A program made the position numbers and the translations under genes. A model generated the notes under the pieces. The model made no database searches. It was not told where the DNA came from and was given only the letters and a program-made list of their open reading frames with translations. A stretch of DNA of 64,000 nucleotides from Nitrospirota bacterium (lineage in GTDB: Bacteria > JACPQY01): positions 1 through 64,000 of the forward strand of contig JACPQY010000031.1 of NCBI GenBank assembly GCA_016190245.1, written 5' to 3'. The first letter of the stretch is position 1, and every line of letters begins with the position of its first letter. This document shows, piece by piece, positions 49,240-58,251 of this stretch.

Positions 49240-51234
49240 TCACCGCAACAACACGGCGCACCCCAAGCTCAGGATCGCCATGAGCTTGACGAGGACACCC
49301 ACCGAGGGAGCCGCGACCTCTCTCACAAAGGCTCCGGTCTCCTCACAGCCGACCAGATGGCTGAGAAGGAACCCAAGGATCAGAGCGGAGGCGATGGAAC
49401 CCATCAGCAAGGCGTTCAACATCTCTGAGTTGGCCAGTCCGAACGCGATCGGTGCTGCAACCGCAAGAAAAGCAGGGAATCTGACCCCTCTCAGCGCAGA
49501 ACTGGCCAACGAGTCGGCTCGTCCGTCATCAGCCCCGTTGGCTGGAACCTCCCCTTCGCGCGCGCCTTGGGGAGGCTGAACGGCGACCCTCCCCGGTGTC
49601 CCCTGTGCCAGCAAGCCTGCCCTCCTGAACAGGGAAGAAACTACCAGGATGGGCAGCAGCCCCCCAGCAACCAATGCCGCGAGGCTGCCTGGGCGGGAGG
49701 GATCGATCACCGTCACGGAGACGCTGCTACAGTACGCAAGGACCACCGAGACGGCCGACAGGACGGCTCCTGCCAAGGCGTTCCCACCGGCGTCCTCGCG
49801 CGTTCCACCAGCCGCGGCCACGGCCCGCCTCTTTCCCTCCTGGGGGAGGTCATCCCCGGCCCCGAGCGGCGCGGCGGTCTGGGCGAGCGTTCGAATCGCT
49901 GCCGCAGCGCTCTCGGCAAACCTCAACCCGCTCATGGAAAGAAATCCAATCGCGAGGACAGCGACACCGTACGGCCCCGCCAAACCATGCGCAAGGGCCA
50001 CGGCCGCGCAGACCACCGCCGCGGACCAGAACGTCGGTCGCACCGAGGCCGCTATGGGCCCGAACCGGGGCAGCTCCCACGGTCCCGCAGATCCGCCGTT
50101 CGCCACTCGAGGATATTGTGAGACCCGCGATGCATGCCTCGATGCGATCGTGCTGATCAGCCCCGCTGCCGCGAGGCCCAGGAGCATCGAGGCGAACACC
50201 CGGCCTGGTCCGAATTCGCCCCCTGGGCTCTCGTATTGAGCCGGCATCACCCACCGCGTGAGGGTGAATCCGAAAGCAACCATCAGAACCACCGACACTC
50301 CCCGCCCCGTCCCTGCCGCGGTGCGGGTCGCTTCAACCCGTCCGATCCCCGTGAGGAGGTGCCCCACCACGGAGGCCACAATGCCGGCGCCCGCCAGGAC
50401 GAGCGGCAGGAACACGAGCTCCGGCACGAAGCTCGTCCTCTCCGGGAGCTTCAGCCCGGCCGTGCCGATGAGCATGCAGGCCAAGACGGCGACGGCCTCT
50501 GACTGGAACAGGTCGGCCCCCGCGGCCAGCGTGTTCATGACCCCGCGCGCGACTCGTTCCGAAAGGTCAGCGGCACCCATGGTCAGGGCATCCCGCGCCG
50601 CCACTTCCTCCCCGTGCGGCCATTGGGCTCGCGCGGAAAGGCCGTGCGCCCAAAGTCCGCCGCCCAGACAGACCAAGAACGCCGCGCAGGAGGACCCCAG
50701 ACCGAACCCCACGAGAACCTCAGCGATCCTGCCCAATTCGGGCTGCCCGCCCACCCTGAAAACCATCACGCACAAGCCGAACAAGACACTCAGACCGAGC
50801 AAGGCCATCCCCCCCCAGGTCATGCCGGCAACTCCGCCTCCGATCCACGCCGTTCTCGCGGCCAGGGAAACGTCGCCCCCGGAGGCAGCGCCCCGCCCCA
50901 GCGCACCCACCGCCGCCCTCGCTCCCAACCGTTCCGCCAGAGCCGAGCCGGCGACTCCCACCGCAAAAGCGAAGGCCATGAGGGGATGGCCGACACCCCC
51001 CCCCCGGCTGGAGAGAACGGCCCCCAACAGCACACCCCCCCCCACAAGCCCGACCAGCGCCAGAATCAGTTGCGCACGGCGGAGCCAGACCGACACGGCC
51101 GCGCGACCCGCTGCGGAATGCCCCCCAACCGACGCGCGATCGCGTCCGGGCAGCTCCAAGACAAGCAGCAGGACAAGGGCGTAGCCGAGGGCGAAGACCC
51201 CCGAGGCCGCCGTGAGCCAAGCATACCCCACCAT
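49240..51234 (-). CDS. Degenerate membrane pyrophosphatase (HppA-like) without catalytic residues
   Basis: A 664-residue protein with about 16 hydrophobic segments that can be aligned by eye end to end with membrane-bound pyrophosphatases. The fold positions match, but the ligands do not: the family block [23 protein letters not shown] is LSERVARGVMNTLAAGADLFQSE here, the K/D-rich GADLVGKVE segment is gone, the GPxxDNAGG block is AAIRTLAQT, and the ANAGGAWDNAKK and GDTVGDPFKDT blocks near the C-terminus are missing. GNTTxA is replaced by GGTREDA. It should not bind or hydrolyse pyrophosphate, yet the frame is intact. It directly follows hppA (101 bp), suggesting a partner or regulator role. 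Confidence 0.75.
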   Translation of the reverse strand: MVGYAWLTAASGVFALGYALVLLLVLELPGRDRASVGGHSAAGRAAVSVWLRRAQLILALVGLVGGGVLLGAVLSSRGGGVGHPLMAFAFAVGVAGSALAERLGARAAVGALGRGAASGGDVSLAARTAWIGGGVAGMTWGGMALLGLSVLFGLCVMVFRVGGQPELGRIAEVLVGFGLGSSCAAFLVCLGGGLWAHGLSARAQWPHGEEVAARDALTMGAADLSERVARGVMNTLAAGADLFQSEAVAVLACMLIGTAGLKLPERTSFVPELVFLPLVLAGAGIVASVVGHLLTGIGRVEATRTAAGTGRGVSVVLMVAFGFTLTRWVMPAQYESPGGEFGPGRVFASMLLGLAAAGLISTIASRHASRVSQYPRVANGGSAGPWELPRFGPIAASVRPTFWSAAVVCAAVALAHGLAGPYGVAVLAIGFLSMSGLRFAESAAAAIRTLAQTAAPLGAGDDLPQEGKRRAVAAAGGTREDAGGNALAGAVLSAVSVVLAYCSSVSVTVIDPSRPGSLAALVAGGLLPILVVSSLFRRAGLLAQGTPGRVAVQPPQGAREGEVPANGADDGRADSLASSALRGVRFPAFLAVAAPIAFGLANSEMLNALLMGSIASALILGFLLSHLVGCEETGAFVREVAAPSVGVLVKLMAILSLGCAVLLR

Positions 51235-51335
51235 CCGTTCTCGAACCGTCCTACAATCCGGCGAGCCTTGTCAACCGCCGGGACCTGAGAACCGGCCGCT
51301 GAAAGCTGGGCGCCCGCAGAGAGTCGAGGGCAGCC

Positions 51336-53777
51336 TCAGCCGCGCGTCCCTCTGTCCTCGGGAATCCGCATCCCGTAGAAGGACCGGTACACGAAGAAAA
51401 GAGCCACGAGGAAGAAACCGACCGCAATCGCCGTCTTGAGCCCGCCGGAGGGCATGGTGACGGCGATCTCGACGGCGAGAAGACCGAAGAGCGTCGTGAA
51501 CTTAATCACGGGGTTCAGCGCCACGGACGACGTGTCCTTGAACGGATCGCCCACCGTATCGCCCACCACCGTGGCCTCGTGCAACGGCGTGTTCTTCTGC
51601 CTCAAATCCACTTCCACAACTTTCTTCGCGTTGTCCCACGCCCCGCCGGCGTTCGCCATGAAGATCGCCTGGAACAGGCCGAAGAAAGCGAGCGCCACGA
51701 GGTAGCCAATGAAGAAATAGGGGTTGAAGAACGCGAGCGCGAGAGCGAGGCAGAAAATCACAATGAAGATGTTGATCATCCCCTTCTGCGCATAGATCGT
51801 GCAGATCTCGACGACCCGCTTGCTGTCCTTGATCGAGGCCGTGCTCGCGCCCTCCAGCTTGATGTTCTCCTTGATGTACACCACCGCGCGGTAGGCCCCC
51901 GTGACGACGGCCTGCATGGACGCACCCGTGAACCAGTAGACAACCGCACCGCCCATGATCAAGCCGAGGATAACCTCCCCTTGGACCAGACTGAGCCTCG
52001 CCACGACGTCGCCGAACAGGTGCTCCAGCAGCAGGATGATGCCGAAGACCATCGTGGTTGCGCCCACAACGGCCGTCCCGATCAAGACCGGCTTCGCGGT
52101 CGCCTTGAACGTGTTGCCGGCGCCGTCCCCTTCCTCGAGATACTCCTTGGACCTCTCGAAGTTAACTTCGACCCCGAACTCCTTCTTCACCTCCTGGGCC
52201 ACGTTGGGCAGCTTCTCGATCAGCGAGAGCTCGTAGACCGACTGGGCGTTATCCGTGACCGGGCCGAAGCTGTCCACGGCGATCGTCACGGGCCCCATCC
52301 CGAGGAACCCGAACGCCACGAGGCCGAACGCAAAGATCGGCGCGGCGAAGCCGTATTCGGCCGGCATGAGCTCGACGAGGGCGGGATGCTGTGAGGCCGT
52401 GTAGGCGATGAACATGAGCAGGAGGATCACGAGCCCCTCCCAGAAGGCCGAGAAATTCCCGGCCACGAAGCCCGAGAGGATGTTGAGAGAGGCGCCGCCC
52501 TGGCGCGCGGACGTGACGACCTCACGCACGTGTCGCGAGTTGGTGCTCGTGAAGATCTTCGTGAACTCGGGGATCAGGGCACCCGCCGCGGTGCCGCAAC
52601 TGATGATGACCGCCAGCACCCACCACAGGGGTCCGAAGCCGGAAATGAGAAGGTAGCTCGCCACGAACGTGACGCCGATGGAAATCGCCGACGTGAGCCA
52701 GACAAGTCTCGTGAGCGGCGTCTCGAAGTTGATCTTCGTCTTCCCCCGCGCCCACTGCCGGGTCGCTGCGGAGTTGATGAAGTAGGAAACGAGCGACGTC
52801 AGGATCATGAGGATCCTCATCACGAAGATCCAAATGATGAGCGCGCCGCACATCTCGGGCTTGGCAGCGAGGGCCAGCGCCAGGAAGGCGATCAGCGCCA
52901 CGCCCGTCACACCGTAGGTCTCGAAACCGTCGGCCGTCGGCCCCACGCTGTCGCCCGCGTTGTCCCCCGTGCAATCCGCGATCACGCCGGGGTTCTTGGG
53001 ATCGTCCTCCGGCAGGTGAAAGACGATCTTCATGAGGTCGGAGCCGATGTCGGCGATCTTCGTGAAGATCCCGCCGCAGATCCTGAGCACGCTTGCGCCC
53101 AGCGACTCACCGATTGCGAATCCGATGAAGCACGGCCCCGCCAGGTCTTGCGGCAGGAATGTCAGGATGCAGATCATGAAGAACAGCTCCACGCTGACCA
53201 AGAGCAGCCCCACACTCATCCCGGAACGAAGGGGAATGGCGAGGATATCGAGAGGGTTCTTATAGAGGGAGGCAAACGCCGTTCGCGAATTGGCCACGGT
53301 GTTGATCCGGATACCGAACCACGCCACGCCGTAGGAACCGAGGATGCCCAGAATCGAACAGGCGAGGATCACGAGAACGTTGTGAAGCGACGCGCCCTGA
53401 AGGCCGGCAAAGTAGTACGTCATGCAAACCGCGATCAAGGCCCAGAGGCCGGCGAGGAACTTCCCCTGCTGTGTGAGATAGGTCTTGCAGGTCTCCCAGA
53501 TTGTGTTCGAGACCTCCTGCATGGCCGGGTGGACCGGGAGGGCCTTCGTCTGAGAGTACTGGATGATCCCGAATACCGCGCCGATCACGCAGATCGCAAG
53601 CCCCGCGTACATCAGGCCGAGGCCGGAGACGTACCAACCGAACATCTCGAACGTCACCGTGTCCAGCCTCGGGAGGTGAATATCCGCCTCTCCTGCGAGC
53701 ACCGGTGAGGCGAAAACCGCGGGGACTAGCCCGCCCGCGATCAGTGATCCGATCCTGCGTAGGCTTGCTTTGAGCAT
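51336..53777 (-). CDS. hppA: H+-translocating membrane pyrophosphatase
   Basis: Uses pyrophosphate hydrolysis to pump protons. The likely start is the ATG at 53777 (MLKASLRRIGSLIAGGLVPAVFA), an N-terminal signal-like helix. Catalytic blocks are complete: TKIADIGSDLMKI, DDPKNPGVIADCTGDNAGDSVGPTADGFETYGV, GPVTDNAQSVYELS, MANAGGAWDNAKK and GDTVGDPFKDTSSVALN. The GNTFKA motif has Lys where K+-dependent enzymes have Ala, which in the family goes with K+ independence. It is about 813 residues. Two tandem hairpins lie in its leader. Confidence 0.95.
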   Translation of the reverse strand: MLKASLRRIGSLIAGGLVPAVFASPVLAGEADIHLPRLDTVTFEMFGWYVSGLGLMYAGLAICVIGAVFGIIQYSQTKALPVHPAMQEVSNTIWETCKTYLTQQGKFLAGLWALIAVCMTYYFAGLQGASLHNVLVILACSILGILGSYGVAWFGIRINTVANSRTAFASLYKNPLDILAIPLRSGMSVGLLLVSVELFFMICILTFLPQDLAGPCFIGFAIGESLGASVLRICGGIFTKIADIGSDLMKIVFHLPEDDPKNPGVIADCTGDNAGDSVGPTADGFETYGVTGVALIAFLALALAAKPEMCGALIIWIFVMRILMILTSLVSYFINSAATRQWARGKTKINFETPLTRLVWLTSAISIGVTFVASYLLISGFGPLWWVLAVIISCGTAAGALIPEFTKIFTSTNSRHVREVVTSARQGGASLNILSGFVAGNFSAFWEGLVILLLMFIAYTASQHPALVELMPAEYGFAAPIFAFGLVAFGFLGMGPVTIAVDSFGPVTDNAQSVYELSLIEKLPNVAQEVKKEFGVEVNFERSKEYLEEGDGAGNTFKATAKPVLIGTAVVGATTMVFGIILLLEHLFGDVVARLSLVQGEVILGLIMGGAVVYWFTGASMQAVVTGAYRAVVYIKENIKLEGASTASIKDSKRVVEICTIYAQKGMINIFIVIFCLALALAFFNPYFFIGYLVALAFFGLFQAIFMANAGGAWDNAKKVVEVDLRQKNTPLHEATVVGDTVGDPFKDTSSVALNPVIKFTTLFGLLAVEIAVTMPSGGLKTAIAVGFFLVALFFVYRSFYGMRIPEDRGTRG

Positions 53778-53792
53778 ATTCCTGACCCCCTT

Positions 53793-53829
53793 GTCCGCCT
53801 CTGGCGGACTTGCCCGCCGTGTGGCGGGC
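53793..53829. repeat. Twin hairpins in the hppA leader
   Basis: GTCCGCC-TCT-GGCGGAC (53793-53809) and GCCCGCC-GTGT-GGCGGGC (53812-53829) stand 16 bp before the hppA start. Both are perfect 7-bp stems. They belong to the same dispersed family as 28805-28839 but could act on translation because of their position. Confidence 0.6.
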
Positions 53830-53895
53830 TTGTGTGGCCCCTTCATAGTCTCCGCCCTTTTTCTTGTCAACCTCGAAAACGTCGCGGCGGACTCG

Positions 53896-54010
53896 CTACC
53901 AGGACATCCTTTCGACACCCGACACGTGGTCGAAGTGATCGTCCCGGCTGAGGATCGGGAGCCGATGCCGGCGTGCCGGGGCGAACGGTTGCACGGGGGC
54001 AGCCCGCCGG
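53896..54010 (-). pseudogene. C-terminal remnant of a PIN-domain toxin gene
   Basis: About 38 codons read QPFAPARRHRLPILSRDDHFDHVSG then VERMSW and a TAG at 53896. The RRHRLPILSRDDHFDHVxG phrase, with an Asp pair before a final Trp, is the C-terminal end of VapC-type PIN proteins. No N-terminal part or antitoxin is left. It lies between hppA and tldD on the minus strand. Confidence 0.5.
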
Positions 54011-54015
54011 GATCG

Positions 54016-55599
54016 TCAGAGGATCCGCGCCCGGGACCGCAGCGTGGGGCCGCCGTTTCCCAGGCGTTTGGTCTGCATGGGTTGGCCCTTGCCGCAGTTG
54101 GGGATCGGGAAGACTCGGAAGTCGGACCCCACGGCGTCCACGTTCATGAAGAACTCGCGGCTGTCGGCCGTGAGACCGCCGTCGCGATAGAGTTGCCCCA
54201 GCTTTCCGTCGCGGATCTCGTACACCTTGCGCGCGGAAATCCGGAAGTTTTCCCTCGACTCGGAAATGCTCGGGATCTTGTGACCCACCAAGTAGAACCC
54301 CCGCTCGACCTCCGAAAGCATCGCGGCCGGATCGTCGGTCCCCGCCGCGAAGACCGTCGTGGACATCCGGATCAGAGGCACCATCGTGGCTGCCGTGGCC
54401 TTGTAGTGACCGTTCGGAGGCGACGCGATGCCCGCCGCCCCGAGCATGGCGGAGGTCTGACGGCTGTTCATGAAGCCGCTGAAGATCCCGCGATCGATGT
54501 GCACAACCCGGGCCGCAGGCACACCTTCGTCATCGTAGGCATAGTGCCCATAGCCGGGCAGCGACGGATCGGAGTAGGCCGAGAGCTTTTCCGAGGCGAT
54601 GCGGTCGCCCAGGTGATGCGCCTTCGGCGAGCCGAAAAGCCAGGTGCGCCCCGCGTAGGCCGTCTCCATCTTGAGCGCGCGGTCGAGCTCCACGGGGTGT
54701 CCCACGATCTCGTGAACGAGGAGGGTGTTGTAGTGCGGGTCCGTCAGGACAACGACCGGCTTTTCGGACGCGGGGACCTTGGGGGCACGGCACAACTCCA
54801 CCGCGTCCCGCGCGAGGCCACGGACGAAGGCCAGGAAATCTGGGAGCTTCTCGATGCCGTTGTCCACGCCCTCCCCTATCACTTCCCATCCCAGATTGGA
54901 GCCGAGCGTGTCGTAGATTTCCTGCGTCACCTCCTTCTCTTCGGCGACCACGTAGGCGTTCCCTTCGGTGAGGGCCCAAGCCTGGTCGATACACGCCCCG
55001 GCCGCCGAGAGGAACAACTGACGGCGGAGCGCCGTGGCCGCGGCGGCATGAGTGTACCGCACCGCCGGATCCGTTCCTTGAGCCTCGCGAGAAGCGGCCA
55101 CCGCCAACTCCGTCACCTCAGCAAGGCGCACCTCGCGAGGGTCACGGCGGTAGGTCGCAGGGATGTTCGCCTCCGAGACCGGCGCAGGCGCGAGCTCGGT
55201 GGACGACAGTGACAGCCCCGCCGCACCGAACGACGCGCGCGCCTCGGCCTTCCGCCCCGCATTCTCTCTCGCCCGCCGCCACGCGCGGCCCAGCGCCCGC
55301 CGGACCACGCCGCACGCGTCGGTCCAGTCCGCCGGCCCCAGTCTAACTCCGTAGTACCCCGCCGCCACGGTCCCGCGGAAGGAGCCCGCGCCTCTCGCCA
55401 ACACCCTCACGCCCAGGTTGGACTCCGAGTCCTTCTCCGCCATCCGCGCCTCTCCGCACTCGGCCGAGGCCCACTGCGACTCCTCGACTTCGATCCGAAC
55501 GTCGGCATGCACCGTGCCGGTGTGGCGTCGCGCAAACTCTGCGACTGCGGCGCGCAGATCGCTCTTCACGCGATCGATGTCTTCTATTCGTATCGGCAT
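54016..55599 (-). CDS. tldD: TldD/PmbA-family metalloprotease, TldD type
   Basis: From ATG 55599 the protein has the TldD layout: an N-terminal domain, then VLTDPHYNTLLVHEIVGHPVELDRAL with the HExxxH zinc motif, GTWLFGSP-like stretch, GHYAYDDEGVPAARVVHIDRGIFSGFMNSRQTSAMLG and the C-terminal beta domain (YEIRDGKLGQLYRDGGLTADSREFFMNVDAVG). TldD works with TldE/PmbA to cleave unfolded peptides and mature RiPPs. No TldE/PmbA gene is in view here. About 527 residues, near the family norm. Confidence 0.85.
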   Translation of the reverse strand: MPIRIEDIDRVKSDLRAAVAEFARRHTGTVHADVRIEVEESQWASAECGEARMAEKDSESNLGVRVLARGAGSFRGTVAAGYYGVRLGPADWTDACGVVRRALGRAWRRARENAGRKAEARASFGAAGLSLSSTELAPAPVSEANIPATYRRDPREVRLAEVTELAVAASREAQGTDPAVRYTHAAAATALRRQLFLSAAGACIDQAWALTEGNAYVVAEEKEVTQEIYDTLGSNLGWEVIGEGVDNGIEKLPDFLAFVRGLARDAVELCRAPKVPASEKPVVVLTDPHYNTLLVHEIVGHPVELDRALKMETAYAGRTWLFGSPKAHHLGDRIASEKLSAYSDPSLPGYGHYAYDDEGVPAARVVHIDRGIFSGFMNSRQTSAMLGAAGIASPPNGHYKATAATMVPLIRMSTTVFAAGTDDPAAMLSEVERGFYLVGHKIPSISESRENFRISARKVYEIRDGKLGQLYRDGGLTADSREFFMNVDAVGSDFRVFPIPNCGKGQPMQTKRLGNGGPTLRSRARIL

Positions 55600-55707
55600 G
55601 AGGACGCCTCGTCTATTCAGGTTGAGAGAAGCAACGGAATCACTCCGGTGCGAGATGGCTTCGTCGCCGAGCCTCCTCGCCATGACGAGGAAGGCCATGC
55701 TACATGC

Positions 55708-55815
55708 CGTGCCATCCGTGGCACGGCGACACCTCATGGCCCCATACCGTCCTCGGCAAGGGGATGTCATTGCGATCCGCCGACTGGCGGAGAAGCCATC
55801 TCATGGCTCCGGGGT
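55708..55815. repeat. Dispersed palindromic repeat between polB and tldD
   Basis: Contains the perfect stem CGTGCCA-TCCG-TGGCACG (55708-55725) and GATGTCATTGCGATCCGCC with GGCGGAGAAGCC, pieces similar to the repeat before rplY. This accounts for most of the 240-bp gap between polB and tldD. Confidence 0.5.
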
Positions 55816-55840
55816 CCTTCTTGTTAACAATGGACACCGC

Positions 55841-58093
55841 CTATTCCTCTACCGCAACGGGCTCTCCGTCCGGTGTGCGGATGAACGGCTCAAACTTCTC
55901 GTAGAGCTCTCCCAGCTTGCCCAGGTAGTACTCGGTGTTTTCGTCCGGGCGGCGAGGGTCCCATGTGCTCGCGAGCTTGCACGCCTGATGGACCTTGACG
56001 TTCCGGCCCGACCCCGTCACGTAGTAGGAGATCTGATCCCCGGCCTGGTAGTGCCGCCCCGCGCTGAGGGCCAGCTCGTACGCGGCCGCAATGTTGCGCT
56101 TCTTGGCCCGCACCTTCTCCTGGTAGTTCTGGGGGGCCTCCTGGAGCGTCTCCGTCTTCATGAACAGCCGTACCGGCACCCGGTGTTCCTTGAAACGGGT
56201 CCTGAAATCCTCCGTGAGTTGGGCCACCGCGTCCCGCCGGCCGTGAAGGAGCAGGAGAAACATCTCCTCCATCCACTGGCGCTGGAAGAGTTCGATCCCG
56301 CGCGAACGGAGGCCCGAGCCTTTCACCAAGAGCTCTTTCTTCTCGTTGAGGAGGGCGTAGTTCTTGATCTTGTAGCTCAGCATCGCCGGGTACCGACCGT
56401 CGAGTTCGAGACGAATCCCCTCCGGCAGGGCCGCCTCGATGCCGCGAAGAAGCGCCTCCTGCTCCGCGACCGGCATCTTTTCAGGCGGCACGAAGTAGAT
56501 CCCATCCGTGTCCACCTCGATCAACCGGCAGCCCGCCTCCTGGAGCCGGGCCATGATGCCCGTGATGGTCTCGCGGCCCCGTTCCGTGACGCGGTTCGCC
56601 TGCTCGAAATCGTTGAAGTGGGCCATCTCGAACCCGAGGTAGCCGTAGAACGAATTGATGAGAATCTTGAACGTAGCTTGAAGGGCGTGGGCGTGCCGGC
56701 GGTCGGCCGGATCGCGGGCCTCCTGTTCCCGGCGCTTGGCCTGGACGCGGAACTCGCGCAGGTCGCCAAGGAGGCGGGGGAAGACGCCCAACTGGTCCCT
56801 CCGCGGCGAGCACTCGAACACGAGCATGAGCGAGGGGTACAGGGACGTGATGTCGCAATGCAACACGCCGCGCGCCACTCCATGGAACAGGATGTCCGTG
56901 TACCCGCCCTGGATGGGCTTTGCCGGCTCCGGCAGCGGAACGGAGTACCGGGCCTGAAGGTAGGCCCTGAGAAAGAGCGTGTCGATCTTCGTCGCGTTGC
57001 CCCTCAGCATGGTGTTTTGGAAGCTGAGCGGAAAGATCTGCGCCTGCACGAAGTAGCCCGGGAGCAGAATGTCGCTGATCTTGCGCGTCTCCCGAACGTC
57101 GTCCAGGTTGTACCGGCGGAGCCGGTCGGGGTCTTCCTTGTAGGCCCTCCCGATATCCTCCGGGGCAAGGTACACGCGGTCCTCTGCCGCCACGCCGAAA
57201 TGCACCGCCACTTCCTTGAGGCCGAAGCTCTCCAGGTCGCGTGTGGCGATGTCGTAGTGCTGAACCAAGATGAACGTATCCACGATGTGCCGGCCATGCA
57301 CGTCGAAGCGCGTGTAGCTGATCGCGCGCTCCCCGATCTGCATGCGCGAGGGGTGGCTTTCGAGCGGCCGGCCGCCGCGCCCCCACATGAGCTGAACGCC
57401 GTACCGCTTCGCCCTCGCCTGGACGTACGCGAGATCGAACTTGAAGAGGTTGTGCCCCTCGATCACATCCGGATCCTGGGTGCGGATGCACTCGTTCAGT
57501 TCCTCGAGCATCTCGGCTTCGGGCTTGTCCCCGAAGATGACGTGCTCCCAGCCGCCGGTCGTGGAGAGGGCGATGGAGATGATCCGATCGCCTTCGCGCT
57601 GGGGATTCGGGAACTCGAAGCCCGCTTCGCAGTACGTCTCGATGTCGATCTGGAGGCGCAGCAGGTCCTCGAACTTGAGCTTCTTGAACTGCGTGCGCCC
57701 TGTGGCCATGAGGTACTGCTGTACGAGATCCGAGACGTAGAGATAGGGCGCGTCGAGGGCCGCCGGCGAACGGGCCGACTTGCGCTGCAGGTGCTTCTTG
57801 AGGTTCTCGAGACTGAGGGCGCTTTTGAGACGGACTCGCCAGCGCAGGGCGTGATCCCCCGCGAACTCGTCCACGGCCACATCCTCCCGGAATCCGCGAA
57901 GCAGGTCCCGGTCTGCGAGGAGGACGAAGGGCTCGAAGGCGACGACCTCCGTCTCCACCCGATCTCCTTCGCGGCGGAAGATCTCGACGCGCTCGCCGCC
58001 GGGCTCGATCTCGGCGGCTACGATGCCAGGGGTCGGGTCGGCCCCGAAGAGGACGGGGTTTTCATCCCACGATCCCACCTGTCTGCCGGCCAT
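55841..58093 (-). CDS. polB: Family B DNA polymerase
   Basis: All motifs of a proofreading family B polymerase are present. 3'-5' exonuclease: DIETY (150-154), EGHNLFKFDLAYV (212-224) and YNLDDV (328-333). Polymerase: motif A DITSLYPSLML (414-424), motif B KILINSFYGYLG (476-487) and motif C DTDGIYF (528-534). At 750 residues it is compact. Bacterial family B enzymes are usually Pol II repair/bypass polymerases; this one lies alone, without lexA or other SOS genes, upstream of a tldD-type gene and divergent from the pseudo-receiver gene. Confidence 0.9.
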   Translation of the reverse strand: MAGRQVGSWDENPVLFGADPTPGIVAAEIEPGGERVEIFRREGDRVETEVVAFEPFVLLADRDLLRGFREDVAVDEFAGDHALRWRVRLKSALSLENLKKHLQRKSARSPAALDAPYLYVSDLVQQYLMATGRTQFKKLKFEDLLRLQIDIETYCEAGFEFPNPQREGDRIISIALSTTGGWEHVIFGDKPEAEMLEELNECIRTQDPDVIEGHNLFKFDLAYVQARAKRYGVQLMWGRGGRPLESHPSRMQIGERAISYTRFDVHGRHIVDTFILVQHYDIATRDLESFGLKEVAVHFGVAAEDRVYLAPEDIGRAYKEDPDRLRRYNLDDVRETRKISDILLPGYFVQAQIFPLSFQNTMLRGNATKIDTLFLRAYLQARYSVPLPEPAKPIQGGYTDILFHGVARGVLHCDITSLYPSLMLVFECSPRRDQLGVFPRLLGDLREFRVQAKRREQEARDPADRRHAHALQATFKILINSFYGYLGFEMAHFNDFEQANRVTERGRETITGIMARLQEAGCRLIEVDTDGIYFVPPEKMPVAEQEALLRGIEAALPEGIRLELDGRYPAMLSYKIKNYALLNEKKELLVKGSGLRSRGIELFQRQWMEEMFLLLLHGRRDAVAQLTEDFRTRFKEHRVPVRLFMKTETLQEAPQNYQEKVRAKKRNIAAAYELALSAGRHYQAGDQISYYVTGSGRNVKVHQACKLASTWDPRRPDENTEYYLGKLGELYEKFEPFIRTPDGEPVAVEE

Positions 58094-58251
58094 CGGAATT
58101 CACGCTAGCCAAGATGCGGGGGCAAGTCAAAGTCCACCCCCGGCGGGAGAGGCACCCATGGGCGGCACTTCAGCTCGTGCGATGCGCCCGGGTTTGACCC
58201 CGGGCCGAAGCCTGTCATAATCGGGCCGCACGTGCCGGCGCATCCGCAATC

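Noticed and set aside
50258-51184. 308-codon Pro/Thr-rich plus-strand frame
   Set aside because: Antisense of the pyrophosphatase-like gene; the Pro/Arg/Thr bias is what antisense of Ala/Gly/Val-rich membrane helices gives.
55418-58108. 896-codon open frame on the plus strand opposite polB and the start of tldD
   Set aside because: Pure antisense of a gene with all polymerase motifs; the long frame comes from GC-rich codon bias. Its translation is His/Arg/Val-rich with no domain.
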